From: a virus
Length of the DNA stretch: 64,000 bases
Virus record (IMG/VR): IMGVR_UViG_3300028883_000048
Coordinates: 1-64,000 of that record
Reading direction: 5' to 3' (one strand)
The notes below the pieces were generated by a model that saw only the letters and a list, made by a program, of their open reading frames with translations, was not told where the DNA came from and made no database searches. Numbering within the stretch: the first letter of the stretch is position 1; each line of letters starts with the position of its first letter. Positions 49,394-58,050 of this stretch are shown here, in pieces. The translations under genes were made by a program, and so were the position numbers.

Positions 49394-49684
49394 ATGAGCG
49401 ATCACAATTGCTATCAATCTGATAGAATTAAGAACATTGAGGATGATGTTCGTGCGGTAGATCAGAAAGTCGACAATCAGACTAAGGCGATTTATGACAA
49501 ATATAATGGTCAGATCAGAGAGTTCCACAAAGAGTTTATCGACTTTAAAGACCAAGCACTTGGGTTGTATTCTGGTTTAAAAACCTCAACCGCTATTGCC
49601 AATCTCAAGATCGGTTTGATTGTCTTTATCGCTACGATCATCGCCACGTCGTTAGCATCAATCATATTGGAGAGAGTGATTTGA
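49394..49684 (+). CDS. Membrane-anchored coiled-coil protein (XhlA-like)
   Basis: 96 residues: residues about 8-55 are a charged coiled coil (IKNIEDDVRAVDQKVDNQTKAIYDKYNGQ) and residues 72-93 a C-terminal membrane segment (IGLIVFIATIIATSLASIILE). The arrangement resembles XhlA hemolysin-like proteins. It lies inside the head-tail connector genes, an unusual place for a lysis or membrane gene. Confidence 0.6.
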   Translation: MSDHNCYQSDRIKNIEDDVRAVDQKVDNQTKAIYDKYNGQIREFHKEFIDFKDQALGLYSGLKTSTAIANLKIGLIVFIATIIATSLASIILERVI

Positions 49685-50100
49685 AACCCACAAGCAGATT
49701 AATCAACAATCATAAACAGATGTTTAGAGATAAGTCTGTTACGATATCATATCAAGGTAGATCGAACGATCAAACCGTATATGACGAGCTGACCGGTGAC
49801 CCTCTAATTTCGTATGATGATACATATAATACCGCCATTGAGTTACAGGCCATCATTAAAAAGAAGGCCTCGCCATTACCTGAAAATAATGAGAAGGGCG
49901 AGAACGAGCATATTGACGCTATTATCAGACTATTGATTGATGATGTTCTCGATGCTGGTATTATTTTTCAATTAGGTGATAGATTTATTCTCCCCAATGA
50001 TAACCAGAATTATTACCTAAAGAAAATTACTGAGCAGAAGCACGTTTACGATCAATACCTTGAATATTATATCGCTGTATCGACAAAAGAGGGGCGTTAA
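49681..50100 (+). CDS. Head-tail stopper-like protein
   Basis: 139 residues with TTG start at 49681 behind GGAGAGAGTGA, overlapping the previous stop. A beta-rich small domain (KSVTISYQGRSNDQTVYDELTG ... YLKKITEQKHVYDQYLEYYIA) as in SPP1 gp16/HK97 stopper proteins. The function is inferred from size, style and order. Confidence 0.55.
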   Translation: MKPTSRLINNHKQMFRDKSVTISYQGRSNDQTVYDELTGDPLISYDDTYNTAIELQAIIKKKASPLPENNEKGENEHIDAIIRLLIDDVLDAGIIFQLGDRFILPNDNQNYYLKKITEQKHVYDQYLEYYIAVSTKEGR

Positions 50101-50102
50101 TT

Positions 50103-50600
50103 ATGTCACGGGGCGATGTATTTATTGAAGATTGGGACAAGCTGGAACGTGACCTCAAGAAGTTCCCCGATCTTTTAGATCGTAATATAAAGAAAGCAAC
50201 TAAGGCCTCAGCTATATCAGCCAGAGATCACGTTAAGGTATATATCAACCTTGGTGGTAGAGATTGGCCTCCACTAAAAGAGGCTACTATTAAACGTAAG
50301 GGAAGCTCTAAACCCCTTATCGATCATGGTGATTTGCTGAATTCTGTTGTCTGTAAAATGATTACGGGTTATATGTTTTTTGTTGGCGTCCCACGGAACG
50401 TAAAGAAGAAAAATAAAAAGATGGTCAACATCGCGGCCGTTCATGAATATGGGGCGCCCGATCAGAACATTCCTGCCCGACCGTTTATCGAACCCGGCTT
50501 AGAGAGCGCCACCAAGAGTATTATCAATAGATATAAAATAGGACTTCTATCAACCTTAAGAGGGCGTTTATATAATGACTCTGTTCGTGGACTTGATTGA
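50103..50600 (+). CDS. Virion morphogenesis / tail completion protein (gpS or gp10-like)
   Basis: 165 residues. N-terminal helical part (DWDKLERDLKKFPDLLDRNIKKATKASAISARDHVK), then GGRDWPPLKEATIKRKGSSKPLIDHGDLLNSV and HEYGAPDQNIPARPFIEPGL. These blocks match the phage virion morphogenesis/HK97 gp10 families (HEYG...IPARPFI). It is needed for joining the tail. Confidence 0.82.
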   Translation: MSRGDVFIEDWDKLERDLKKFPDLLDRNIKKATKASAISARDHVKVYINLGGRDWPPLKEATIKRKGSSKPLIDHGDLLNSVVCKMITGYMFFVGVPRNVKKKNKKMVNIAAVHEYGAPDQNIPARPFIEPGLESATKSIINRYKIGLLSTLRGRLYNDSVRGLD

Positions 50601-51189
50601 GGACATTGACCAAGCGATAATCAATTATTGGAAGGATAAGTTTAAAGACTTCCCTTGTGATAATGATGTTGTTGTTGAATTGGCTTTTAAGCAAGAGCCA
50701 CAAGACGAAGATGTTCCCCGTTCTCGTACCTATCCGCGATTGCTTCTCTCGATGATTGGAACAGCAATCGATCATTGGCGGGCGCATAGTATAATGTCCT
50801 CTGTCGTGTCTGAGAATGATGATGATACTGTTAATGTTCAAGATGTCCCGGTGCCCTTTAACATCACCTACCAATTAGACGGATATTTTACTGACAGACG
50901 ACAGGGCTGGCGGGCTCAACTCATAATGTCTCAAGAGCTCGGCTCTCGCTATAAAACAGATATTGAAACCCAAAAAGGCCGAGTGATATCTCTCAAAGAG
51001 ATACCTGATGCTCTTGATGGTATTGATCATCCAGAGGATGATGACTATAACTCAAAGCTCTGGCGAAAGACAGTTCGCTTTGTAGTTGAGACAAATTTAG
51101 AGTCAGGTGTCTTAATCACTTCCAACATAATCCTGACCCGTCAATTCGATGTTAATGATATTTCTGTAATAGATACTACGGAGGAATAA
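50575..51189 (+). CDS. Tail terminator-like protein
   Basis: 204 residues, overlapping the previous gene by 26 bases. Its position just before sheath genes and its mixed alpha/beta layout (LFVDLIEDIDQAIINYWKDKF; ITYQLDGYFTDRRQGWRAQLIM) fit minor tail/terminator proteins, which cap the tail tube. No strong sequence family is recognised. Confidence 0.5.
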   Translation: MTLFVDLIEDIDQAIINYWKDKFKDFPCDNDVVVELAFKQEPQDEDVPRSRTYPRLLLSMIGTAIDHWRAHSIMSSVVSENDDDTVNVQDVPVPFNITYQLDGYFTDRRQGWRAQLIMSQELGSRYKTDIETQKGRVISLKEIPDALDGIDHPEDDDYNSKLWRKTVRFVVETNLESGVLITSNIILTRQFDVNDISVIDTTEE

Positions 51190-51444
51190 ATGAATAAAAA
51201 CAAGCGGAGCTTTAAGATCAAGAACTTAAAGCGCACGTTTCTTACTATTCCATTAAAAACGAAATCTATCGCCTTATGCTCAATGAGCGAATCTGATGTC
51301 TGGTTTCCTGAGACCGAGATGACCCCGGGCATTAAGCGGTTCGAGAAAATGGGTTATATCGTTTTGGAATGGAGGGAAGAAACCGTTAAGATCGATTCCC
51401 CGGTTGGCCGGGTAAAAATCGAGAAAACAGACAAGGACGGTTAA
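51190..51444 (+). CDS. Hypothetical small protein (84 aa)
   Basis: Start right after the previous stop, with GGAGGAATAA as site. Basic N-terminus (MNKNKRSFKIKNLKRTF), rest alpha/beta. Directly before the sheath gene (3-base gap). No family recognised. Confidence 0.45.
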   Translation: MNKNKRSFKIKNLKRTFLTIPLKTKSIALCSMSESDVWFPETEMTPGIKRFEKMGYIVLEWREETVKIDSPVGRVKIEKTDKDG

Positions 51445-51447
51445 TCT

Positions 51448-53172
51448 ATGGGCAATTATAAAGTTGGTGTTAATGTTATAGAGGGGAAATCCATTTCTCC
51501 TATAGCTGGTATGGCAACAAACGTATCTGCCATTATCGGCAACTTTGAGAAAGGTGCTGTCAATACCCCGACTCTGGTGGGTTCGATGGCTGATTTTATA
51601 TCAAAGTTTGGCGACAAACCTGCGACGGGTACAACTGGCTGGTTATCCGTTAAGGGTTTTTACGAATCAATGGGGAATGGCTTTGCTCCCTTATATATTG
51701 TTCGTATAGCCTCTGATTCTGCCACTGCATCATCAAAGATGCTCGTTGATCAGAATGGTACCCCGGCTAATACCTTAAAGGTTGAGGCCAGCTCCCCGGG
51801 AACTTGGGGAGACAATTTACAGATTGCTGTAAATCAAGACAATTATCTAACAACCTCTCCGGCTGTCAACATCGATGCTTCGGCTGAATCTGCTACCCTA
51901 AAATCGGTTTCCAATTTACAGATCGGCTCGTATATCCAGTTCGACAATGGCTCACAGCAAGAGATTGTTCAACTCACAGGTGTCAATTCGGCTACTAAGG
52001 AAATCGCTTGGTCAGGCGGGCTGACCTATGCTTACACAACCGCAAACGGAACTATCACCTCACTTGAGTTTGAAATCGTTGTTTATAAGAACGGTTTTGA
52101 GGTCGAGAGATGGCCGAACCTGTCAATAGTTGATACTGTTGATCATTATTGCGAAACCATCATCAATGGTAATTCTAATTATATCACTGTTACCGATCAG
52201 AAGGTCAGCGATGTTGACGAGAACGATATCCCTGCAACCTTGATAAAGACCTCGCTGACTGGCGGGGATGATGGCCTTGATGATGTTGAGGGCTCAGACT
52301 ATGAGGGAGTTCAGGCCAGTAAGACAGGCATCTATGCTCTCGATGGTATTCCAAACCTGACAAGATTCTGCATCCCCAACCCTGAGCTGACAGATGTTGA
52401 TGCTGACGCGGCTTATCAGTCATTAGTACAAGCCGGAATTGATTATGCTGAGAGTCGTAGTACGGTGATGTTTTATTTCGATGTCCCGGCTGGCAAGACC
52501 CCGACTGAGGCCGTAACTTTCAGAAACAATTTTGAATCTAAAAATGCCGCGCTGTTTTATCCCTGGCTGACTGTCAATGCCTTTAACGCTGAGACCGATG
52601 TACCTCCCAGCTCGTTTGCCTTAGGTGCCGCGGTTAAGAAAGATTACGTCAGGGGAATTCACAAAAACATCGGCAACACCAAGCTCGCTTGGGCGATTGG
52701 TCTGGAATATGATCTGTCGGTTGCTGAGGCCGAAACAACCAATGATGCTAACATCTGTAATATTAGAGCCTTCGCAGGTTCTGGTATTAGGGTTTATGGT
52801 GGACGTACCCTGTCAAACGAGACAGCTTGGCGCTTTATTCACTATAAAGAGATTTGGAATTATATCGCTTCGTCGATCATGGCCTCAACACAGCCGTTTG
52901 TTTTTGAAACCAATGACTTGGGAACATGGCAAGCGGTTAAGCGGGTGTTGACTGTATTTTTGACCAATGAGACCCGAAAGGGTGTATTGGCCGACCCATC
53001 TAACCCGGGCAATCTGCCCTTTACGGTTGTTTGCGACGAGACTGTTAATCCCTCTGGTGATGTTGCGCTTGGAATTATGCACGCGGTTGTTGAATATGTT
53101 CCGGTCTCGACTGCCGAAAAGTTTGTCGTCACATTGACGAGTTCACCGCTTGGCTTAGCTGTATCGGCTTAA
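51448..53172 (+). CDS. Contractile tail sheath protein
   Basis: 574 residues. The domain order is that of phage tail sheath proteins: an N-terminal region (KVGVNVIEGKSISPIAGMATNVSAIIG), a central insert, then the conserved core (LTRFCIPNPELTDVD, FYFDVPAGKTPTEA, ALFYPWLTVN, GAAVKKDYVRGIHKNIGNTKLAWAIG, IRVYGGRTLS, WRFIHYKEIWNYIASSI) and a C-terminal strand that links subunits. It contracts to drive the tube through the host envelope. Followed by two gp19-type tube genes. Confidence 0.95.
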   Translation: MGNYKVGVNVIEGKSISPIAGMATNVSAIIGNFEKGAVNTPTLVGSMADFISKFGDKPATGTTGWLSVKGFYESMGNGFAPLYIVRIASDSATASSKMLVDQNGTPANTLKVEASSPGTWGDNLQIAVNQDNYLTTSPAVNIDASAESATLKSVSNLQIGSYIQFDNGSQQEIVQLTGVNSATKEIAWSGGLTYAYTTANGTITSLEFEIVVYKNGFEVERWPNLSIVDTVDHYCETIINGNSNYITVTDQKVSDVDENDIPATLIKTSLTGGDDGLDDVEGSDYEGVQASKTGIYALDGIPNLTRFCIPNPELTDVDADAAYQSLVQAGIDYAESRSTVMFYFDVPAGKTPTEAVTFRNNFESKNAALFYPWLTVNAFNAETDVPPSSFALGAAVKKDYVRGIHKNIGNTKLAWAIGLEYDLSVAEAETTNDANICNIRAFAGSGIRVYGGRTLSNETAWRFIHYKEIWNYIASSIMASTQPFVFETNDLGTWQAVKRVLTVFLTNETRKGVLADPSNPGNLPFTVVCDETVNPSGDVALGIMHAVVEYVPVSTAEKFVVTLTSSPLGLAVSA

Positions 53173-53186
53173 AGGAGATATATATT

Positions 53187-53645
53187 ATGAGTCAAAACGT
53201 ATTTGGAAGATCGACGCCGGGGGCTGAGAAATATCTCAATAACAGATATGCTTTATTTGTTGATGATATCCAGCTCGGCGATTACGATAAAGTTGATATC
53301 CCTGAAATGGTCTGGAACGATATTGAATACCGTGACAGTACCGGAGACTCCACCAAGACCTCAACCACCACAACCAAACAGATGGTTGAAATCGCATTTC
53401 ATAAAGATATGCGTGTTGGTAATCAAGAGGATATGGACGAGCTTCACGATTGGTTTGAAGCCGGGAGCGCCGATAAGCGATCGGGTTCGATTGTTGTTTA
53501 CGACAAACAAAACAACGAGATCAGACGCTGGAATTTCTCTGATGCGTACCTGATTAAGTTTAAACCGCCTGACCTCGAGGCCGGAGATGGTGAAGGGCTC
53601 AATCACGTATTTACGATGAAGGTCTCGGAGATCAAGAGGGCTTAA
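53187..53645 (+). CDS. Tail tube protein (gp19-like) 1
   Basis: 152 residues, AAGGAGATATATATT upstream. T4 gp19/Hcp-like pattern: YALFVDDIQLGDYDKVDIPE, MVEIAFHKDMRVGNQEDMDELHDWFEAGSADKRSG, WNFSDAYLIKFKPPDLEAG. Forms the rigid tube inside the sheath. The following gene encodes a second, related protein, as in contractile injection systems. Confidence 0.82.
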   Translation: MSQNVFGRSTPGAEKYLNNRYALFVDDIQLGDYDKVDIPEMVWNDIEYRDSTGDSTKTSTTTTKQMVEIAFHKDMRVGNQEDMDELHDWFEAGSADKRSGSIVVYDKQNNEIRRWNFSDAYLIKFKPPDLEAGDGEGLNHVFTMKVSEIKRA

Positions 53646-53646
53646 T

Positions 53647-54204
53647 ATGTCGATATTCTCTTTACCAGAGGATATATTAGGTAAGATCAATCCCGTCGAT
53701 CTGCCACCTATAACAAATTTTAATTTTGTGGTGCAGGTCGATGGGATGCTTCCGGGTCAATCGATTGTGGCGGGCTTTAAGTCGATTAGCGGATTAACCC
53801 AAAAGATCAGACAAACACAGATTCGATCGATGGGTTATAGTTATCCTATTAAGATCAATAATGGGATTGAATCTTCTCCTGTCACATTAACCAGAGGCCT
53901 TACTCTCAGCAGGTTTTTAAGCGATTGGTGGAACGATACAAAGAGCTGGCAGAGAGGACAGCCGGATTATCATCGTAACGTAACCATCATTAGCTTAGCG
54001 AATTTTAAACCAGATATAAAATTTCAAGCGTGGACTTGGCAACTCATCAAGGCCTATCCGGTCTCTTGGGATGCCCCCGAGCTTGATGTTGATAATGAAC
54101 AGATTGCCATCGAATCACTGACACTGGACTGCATGAATATTAAAACAGTTGAGTCGGTCTTTGATGGTCTGACAGGTGAAATACAAAGTCTTTTAAATGT
54201 ATAG
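53647..54204 (+). CDS. Tail tube-like protein (gp19/TIGR02241) 2
   Basis: 185 residues, 1 base after gene 1. Blocks PPITNFNFVVQVDGMLPGQSIVAGFKSISGL, LTRGLTLSRFLSDWWNDT, FQAWTWQLIKAYPVSWDAPELD and IAIESLTLDCMNI match the conserved phage tail/TIGR02241 protein of CIS and contractile tails. Likely a second tube type or a tube-initiating baseplate protein. Confidence 0.82.
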   Translation: MSIFSLPEDILGKINPVDLPPITNFNFVVQVDGMLPGQSIVAGFKSISGLTQKIRQTQIRSMGYSYPIKINNGIESSPVTLTRGLTLSRFLSDWWNDTKSWQRGQPDYHRNVTIISLANFKPDIKFQAWTWQLIKAYPVSWDAPELDVDNEQIAIESLTLDCMNIKTVESVFDGLTGEIQSLLNV

Positions 54205-54215
54205 CGAGGTAAAGT

Positions 54216-54635
54216 ATGGATGATCTAATTCACGTTTTTAAGGAATTTACGCTTCCCGTCGGCATAATACGGGCGGGTAAGATGATCAAGAAAGGCCGAA
54301 TCCGTTTGATCACAAACCGGGACATCTTAGAGATGAACCAAGAGATTAATGATGACCCGGAGATCAAGGCCATCGCCGATGAGGATATCATTTTACAGGA
54401 TGGTAAAATCTCTTTCGGTAAAGCGCTTATGAGCCTAAAGCTCAACGTGATGATGGCGACCATAACTCTGCCAAAACTGGTAGAGCTTGACGATGAACCG
54501 CTTACCAAAGATGACATCCTAAACATGAGCTCGGTTGATACACAATTTCTTATGGATTTAAAAGAAAAAATGGATGAGGAATCGGGAGAGAAAAAGAGTG
54601 AGAGTGATCGCCCTTTTCAGTCAGAGAGCTCTTAG
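54216..54635 (+). CDS. Tail assembly chaperone, frame-0 product
   Basis: 139 residues, between tube and tape measure, the fixed place of tail assembly chaperones. N-terminal alpha/beta, C-terminal helical and acidic (LKEKMDEESGEKKSESDRPFQSESS). Near its end, CCCTTTT at 54611-54617 is an in-frame slippery site leading to the longer product. Confidence 0.75.
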   Translation: MDDLIHVFKEFTLPVGIIRAGKMIKKGRIRLITNRDILEMNQEINDDPEIKAIADEDIILQDGKISFGKALMSLKLNVMMATITLPKLVELDDEPLTKDDILNMSSVDTQFLMDLKEKMDEESGEKKSESDRPFQSESS

Positions 54636-54796
54636 ATAATTACCCTTATCCCCCGGCGGTATTATTTAAGGAGATGTATATCTTAATACAGATCGGCTTA
54701 ACAAGAAACGAATCTTTAAGCATTACCCATGCTGAAACTTTGGTCTGGCTAAAGATTCACCATGAGGCTAACAAACCAGCAGACGAGGTTTCCTGA
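54216..54796 (+). CDS. Tail assembly chaperone, -1 frameshift fusion product
   Basis: At 54611-54617 the sequence C CCT TTT is a perfect X XXY YYZ heptamer in the reading frame. Slipping back one base puts translation in a frame that continues for 59 residues (starting SVRELLDNYPYPPAVLF, ending HHEANKPADEVS) and stops at 54794-54796, overlapping the tape-measure start by one base. Fusion is 193 residues. This is the classic gpG/gpGT arrangement; here the downstream part is too short and out of frame to be listed as its own gene. Confidence 0.85.
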
Positions 54797-56832
54797 TGTT
54801 ATCACTTAGTAGTAATTATGGCTTGGGCATGGTTATCAAAGCCCATAACAGAGCCTCTCGGGTAATCAAACAGGTTCAAGGTGATCTGACTGGCTTTAGA
54901 AAGGCCGCGTATCGTGATCTTAAGAGCGTTAGAAACAGGTTTGCCCGGTTTGGAAACGAGCTGACAAATCTAAGAGCTGGTGTCTTTAAGGGTATGCAGA
55001 TAACTGGTTTTGGGGCATTAATGGCCGCGCCTTTAGTGTTAATGAATAAGGCCGCGATCGAATCCGAAGATCATCTATCTAATGTCAGATCACTATTAGT
55101 CACCTCTCTGCCAACCGATCAGATCGACAAGTCGATGAAACAGATACAAAAGGCTATATTTCAGACTGGCAATAATATCAGAGTCCCTCTTAGGGAACTT
55201 GAACTCAGTATGTATGATCTGGTTTCGGCTGATCTGTCTGTCGAGGAAGCCATCGGCGCACTTAAACCGACTGCTATGCTGGCCGTTGCTGGCTTGGGTA
55301 CGATGGATGATGCTGTCAGAACGAATGCTGTCCTGTTAAACACCTATGGTAAATCATGGGGTAATGTTATGACCCCGATGGAAAAGACAATCAAGATCAG
55401 TAACATATTGGCCGGAACGGTCGCTGGTTATAAAACAACCTTACCAGAATTATCTCAAGCCCTACAATATTCGGTTGGCTCAGCTAAGGCGCTTAATGTC
55501 CCATTGGCTGAATTAACTGCAACTATTGGCGCGGCTCAGACCAGTGGCCTACAAGGTACCTTAGCGGGTACGGCCTTTAATGCGTTTTTAAGATCAGCAA
55601 CAAAATTAACATTATCGACCGGAGAGGAAGTTGATGGCGCAAAGCTCAGTGAAGAAGAATATAGGGATGCTCTGTTAGATGGTGCAGAGGCCAGAACAAA
55701 AACAGCTCTTAAAAATCTACAACTTGTTGACTCGACTGGTAAACTCCTTCCGATTTATGACATCTTGGGCAAGATTGAGAAATCGTTTAACATCAACACC
55801 GAGGCCATCGCTGATGTTACAAAAGAGGGTCTTAAGGGCGAGGCCGCTTTGATCAAGATGGGGATATCGGCCAAACAAGCAGGTGAATTGCAGGCTGTCT
55901 TTGGTGATGAGGGCTCCCGGTTAATTGCAATCCTCTTAGGTCAGAGCGATGCCCTGAAAGAAAAAGTTAAATGGTTAGAACAGAGTAACAACCTCGAGAA
56001 GATGGTTAATGCCCGCCAAAGAAACATGGCGGCTCGACTGGCTATTACCAGAAATAAACTCAAGGCCTTAGTATTAACGGCAACTGAGGGGTTATTAGGA
56101 CAGGAACGAAACTGGCTCGAGAAGATCGGAGAGGGAATCGATAAGGTTACCATGTTTGTCGAAGGTCATCAAGGTCTTGTTGGATGGATATTAAAAATTG
56201 GTGGCGGTCTGGCCGGGCTTACTATGGCAACTGGTCTTTTAAAGATCGCCTTTATGGGATTAAAGTTTGTATTTTGGGGAGCTTTCGGAAAGATCGGTAT
56301 CGCTATTGGTCTGATCTCTATCGCCGTTCATCAGGTTATAAAACATTGGGATTCCATTAAAACCTGTGCTTCTATAGCCGCGCTCTATGTTCGTGAATAT
56401 TGGACAAAGAGCACCGAGGCAATAAAGCGGGTATGGACTGATGTTGTCGGTTGGATAGTTGACAAGTTTAATTATCTTGCTAATAAGGCTCAATGGCTGG
56501 CTGACAAAATTGCCTATCCATTTAAAATGATATCTGAATTCTTCGGTGGTCAGACAATACAACCTCTAACTGTTCCTCAGACAAATTTCTCGATGACTGC
56601 CCCCCCGTTGTTTGGCCGTACCCCCGAGCAATTATCAAATATGTATCGAGCCCATTACGGCCACTATAATAACCAACCGACCGAACAGGCTGTTGAGAAA
56701 AAAGTTACTCTTGATATAAACATCAATGGCAGTTCGAAGAATATAGGTGTCGGTATCTATGACACAGTAAGGCGGGCGGTAAATGATATTATCAGAGAAC
56801 AGAGAATCTTATCCCCAGCAGGTGAAATGTAA
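54796..56832 (+). CDS. Tape measure protein
   Basis: 678 residues, start overlapping the frameshift product stop. N-terminal region is helical; VGSAKALNVPLAELTATIGAAQTSGLQGTLAGTAFNAFL is the typical TP901-type block of phage tail tape measures. Hydrophobic stretches near residues 75-90 and 455-520 (GWILKIGGGLAGLTMATGLL, GKIGIAIGLISIAV) fit membrane-inserting segments. It sets tail length and enters the host envelope. At about 1.5 angstrom per residue this predicts a tail of roughly 100 nm (inference). Confidence 0.9.
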   Translation: MLSLSSNYGLGMVIKAHNRASRVIKQVQGDLTGFRKAAYRDLKSVRNRFARFGNELTNLRAGVFKGMQITGFGALMAAPLVLMNKAAIESEDHLSNVRSLLVTSLPTDQIDKSMKQIQKAIFQTGNNIRVPLRELELSMYDLVSADLSVEEAIGALKPTAMLAVAGLGTMDDAVRTNAVLLNTYGKSWGNVMTPMEKTIKISNILAGTVAGYKTTLPELSQALQYSVGSAKALNVPLAELTATIGAAQTSGLQGTLAGTAFNAFLRSATKLTLSTGEEVDGAKLSEEEYRDALLDGAEARTKTALKNLQLVDSTGKLLPIYDILGKIEKSFNINTEAIADVTKEGLKGEAALIKMGISAKQAGELQAVFGDEGSRLIAILLGQSDALKEKVKWLEQSNNLEKMVNARQRNMAARLAITRNKLKALVLTATEGLLGQERNWLEKIGEGIDKVTMFVEGHQGLVGWILKIGGGLAGLTMATGLLKIAFMGLKFVFWGAFGKIGIAIGLISIAVHQVIKHWDSIKTCASIAALYVREYWTKSTEAIKRVWTDVVGWIVDKFNYLANKAQWLADKIAYPFKMISEFFGGQTIQPLTVPQTNFSMTAPPLFGRTPEQLSNMYRAHYGHYNNQPTEQAVEKKVTLDININGSSKNIGVGIYDTVRRAVNDIIREQRILSPAGEM

Positions 56833-57371
56833 TGCTATATATACCGAGCCCAAGATTGTCATATCGAACAGATTTTTCAGAGGTTCCGGTTAAGACCGGA
56901 CAGCTCTATAACCTCGATGATGACAAATCAATTTCATTTCAGTTTAACCCCTCTGAATTTTCATGGCAGGAAGAACATAACTGGTCAACCCAAAAATATA
57001 CCGGCAATCCCGGTAAGCAATTGCAATACCTCGGTTGCACGGGCCGGGTGTTTACTCTCGAGTTGGAATTTCATGCTGACCCTTGGTTCCCACGAGTTCA
57101 GTTAAGCGGTGATGTTGACCCATCGATTACGCCTGACCCTGATCGAACCGCTGTCGATTTCGATAAGCTGGTTGACGAATTTAGATCATGGATAAAAGAG
57201 AGGCCGGATAAAAAACGGCCATCATATATAAGAATCATATTACCAAACAAAGAAGAATTTGACGGTATAGTCAGATCAGCCACAAAACAAATTCTATCAG
57301 TATATGCTGATGGGGTTGTTCAGCATGGCAAACTTATATTCAACTTTGAAGAATGGAAGGAGATTAGCTAA
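56832..57371 (+). CDS. CIS tube/LysM-adaptor-type baseplate protein
   Basis: 179 residues, overlapping TMP stop by one base. The segment KSISFQFNPSEFSWQEEHNWS is the FxFNPxE start typical of the CIS_tube/Afp7-type N-terminal domain, followed by a beta-domain (TGRVFTLELEFHADPWFP) and a second strand set (GKLIFNFEEW). In Afp7-like proteins a LysM domain follows in the same chain; here LysM is a separate gene 491 bases downstream. Connects tube and hub. Confidence 0.65.
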   Translation: MLYIPSPRLSYRTDFSEVPVKTGQLYNLDDDKSISFQFNPSEFSWQEEHNWSTQKYTGNPGKQLQYLGCTGRVFTLELEFHADPWFPRVQLSGDVDPSITPDPDRTAVDFDKLVDEFRSWIKERPDKKRPSYIRIILPNKEEFDGIVRSATKQILSVYADGVVQHGKLIFNFEEWKEIS

Positions 57372-57838
57372 TGAAAAAGGGTTTATGCCTTTTATTTCTA
57401 TTGCTAATGATGGTTACCCCTACTATCTCGGCTCAGGCTCAATCCGATCAGGACACAACTAAGAGCTTGATGTTGATGGTTGGCGGTGAGGATATCGGCA
57501 ATACCACCTTTAATGTCGCTATGGCGTTTGAGGTCTCTGGTGCTATTGAGATGATAGCACAGCTTGGAACTGACGATGAAGGTCAGGCCACAACTGGTCT
57601 CGGTCTCGGTTTTCGTCTTACTGATAATATTTGGGCGATGACAAGTTATAACCCTAAAGAAAACGAATCCGAAAAGGACTGGAATTTCTCTACCGGAATT
57701 GTCGGTCTCGCTTATGAACTCCCTCAGTATAATATCGGGGTGTATGTCGGATATTTATGGGATTTCGGCGAGAAAGAAGCCGGCGAGCGTGATCATACTT
57801 GGCAGTATAAGTTTTATTACAAAATCCCAATCAAATAG
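57371..57838 (+). CDS. Secreted outer-membrane beta-barrel-like protein
   Basis: 155 residues, start overlapping the previous stop by one base. N-terminus is a Sec signal peptide (KKGLCLLFLLLMMVTPTISAQA, cut near AQA). The rest has amphipathic strands, alternating Gly and aromatic residues (TGLGLGFRLTDNIWAMTSY, FSTGIVGLAYELPQYNIGVYVGYLWDF), ending in strands that resemble an 8-strand barrel. Lom-like or exclusion proteins in phages look like this. Its placement inside the baseplate operon is odd: it may alter the lysogen surface or be a receptor-masking protein. Confidence 0.65.
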   Translation: MKKGLCLLFLLLMMVTPTISAQAQSDQDTTKSLMLMVGGEDIGNTTFNVAMAFEVSGAIEMIAQLGTDDEGQATTGLGLGFRLTDNIWAMTSYNPKENESEKDWNFSTGIVGLAYELPQYNIGVYVGYLWDFGEKEAGERDHTWQYKFYYKIPIK

Positions 57839-57861
57839 CCCTGAGCAGATTGGTATCTGAT

Positions 57862-58038
57862 ATGTCAAACACTACTGAAAAGAGATTTGCGACCGTCGGC
57901 TATGGCGAACGGATTGACCAATTAGCTGGGCGATTACTCGGCGACCCGAACCGTTGGCGGGAAATCGCTCAGTTAAACCCCAATCTTGACATTAAACAGC
58001 CGAAAGCCGGGCAGGTGATACAAGTGCCCAGTGAATAG
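57862..58038 (+). CDS. LysM / tail protein X-like baseplate protein
   Basis: 58 residues from the ATG at 57862. The sequence ATVGYGERIDQLAGRLLGDPNRWREIAQLNPNLDI...PKAGQVIQVP is a complete LysM domain (Y/F-G at the start, N-P near the middle, final Gly-x-x-I-x-V-P). In P2 this is gpX; it sits at the hub. Weak ribosome site. Confidence 0.85.
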   Translation: MSNTTEKRFATVGYGERIDQLAGRLLGDPNRWREIAQLNPNLDIKQPKAGQVIQVPSE

Positions 58039-58050
58039 GCGATCATCATC

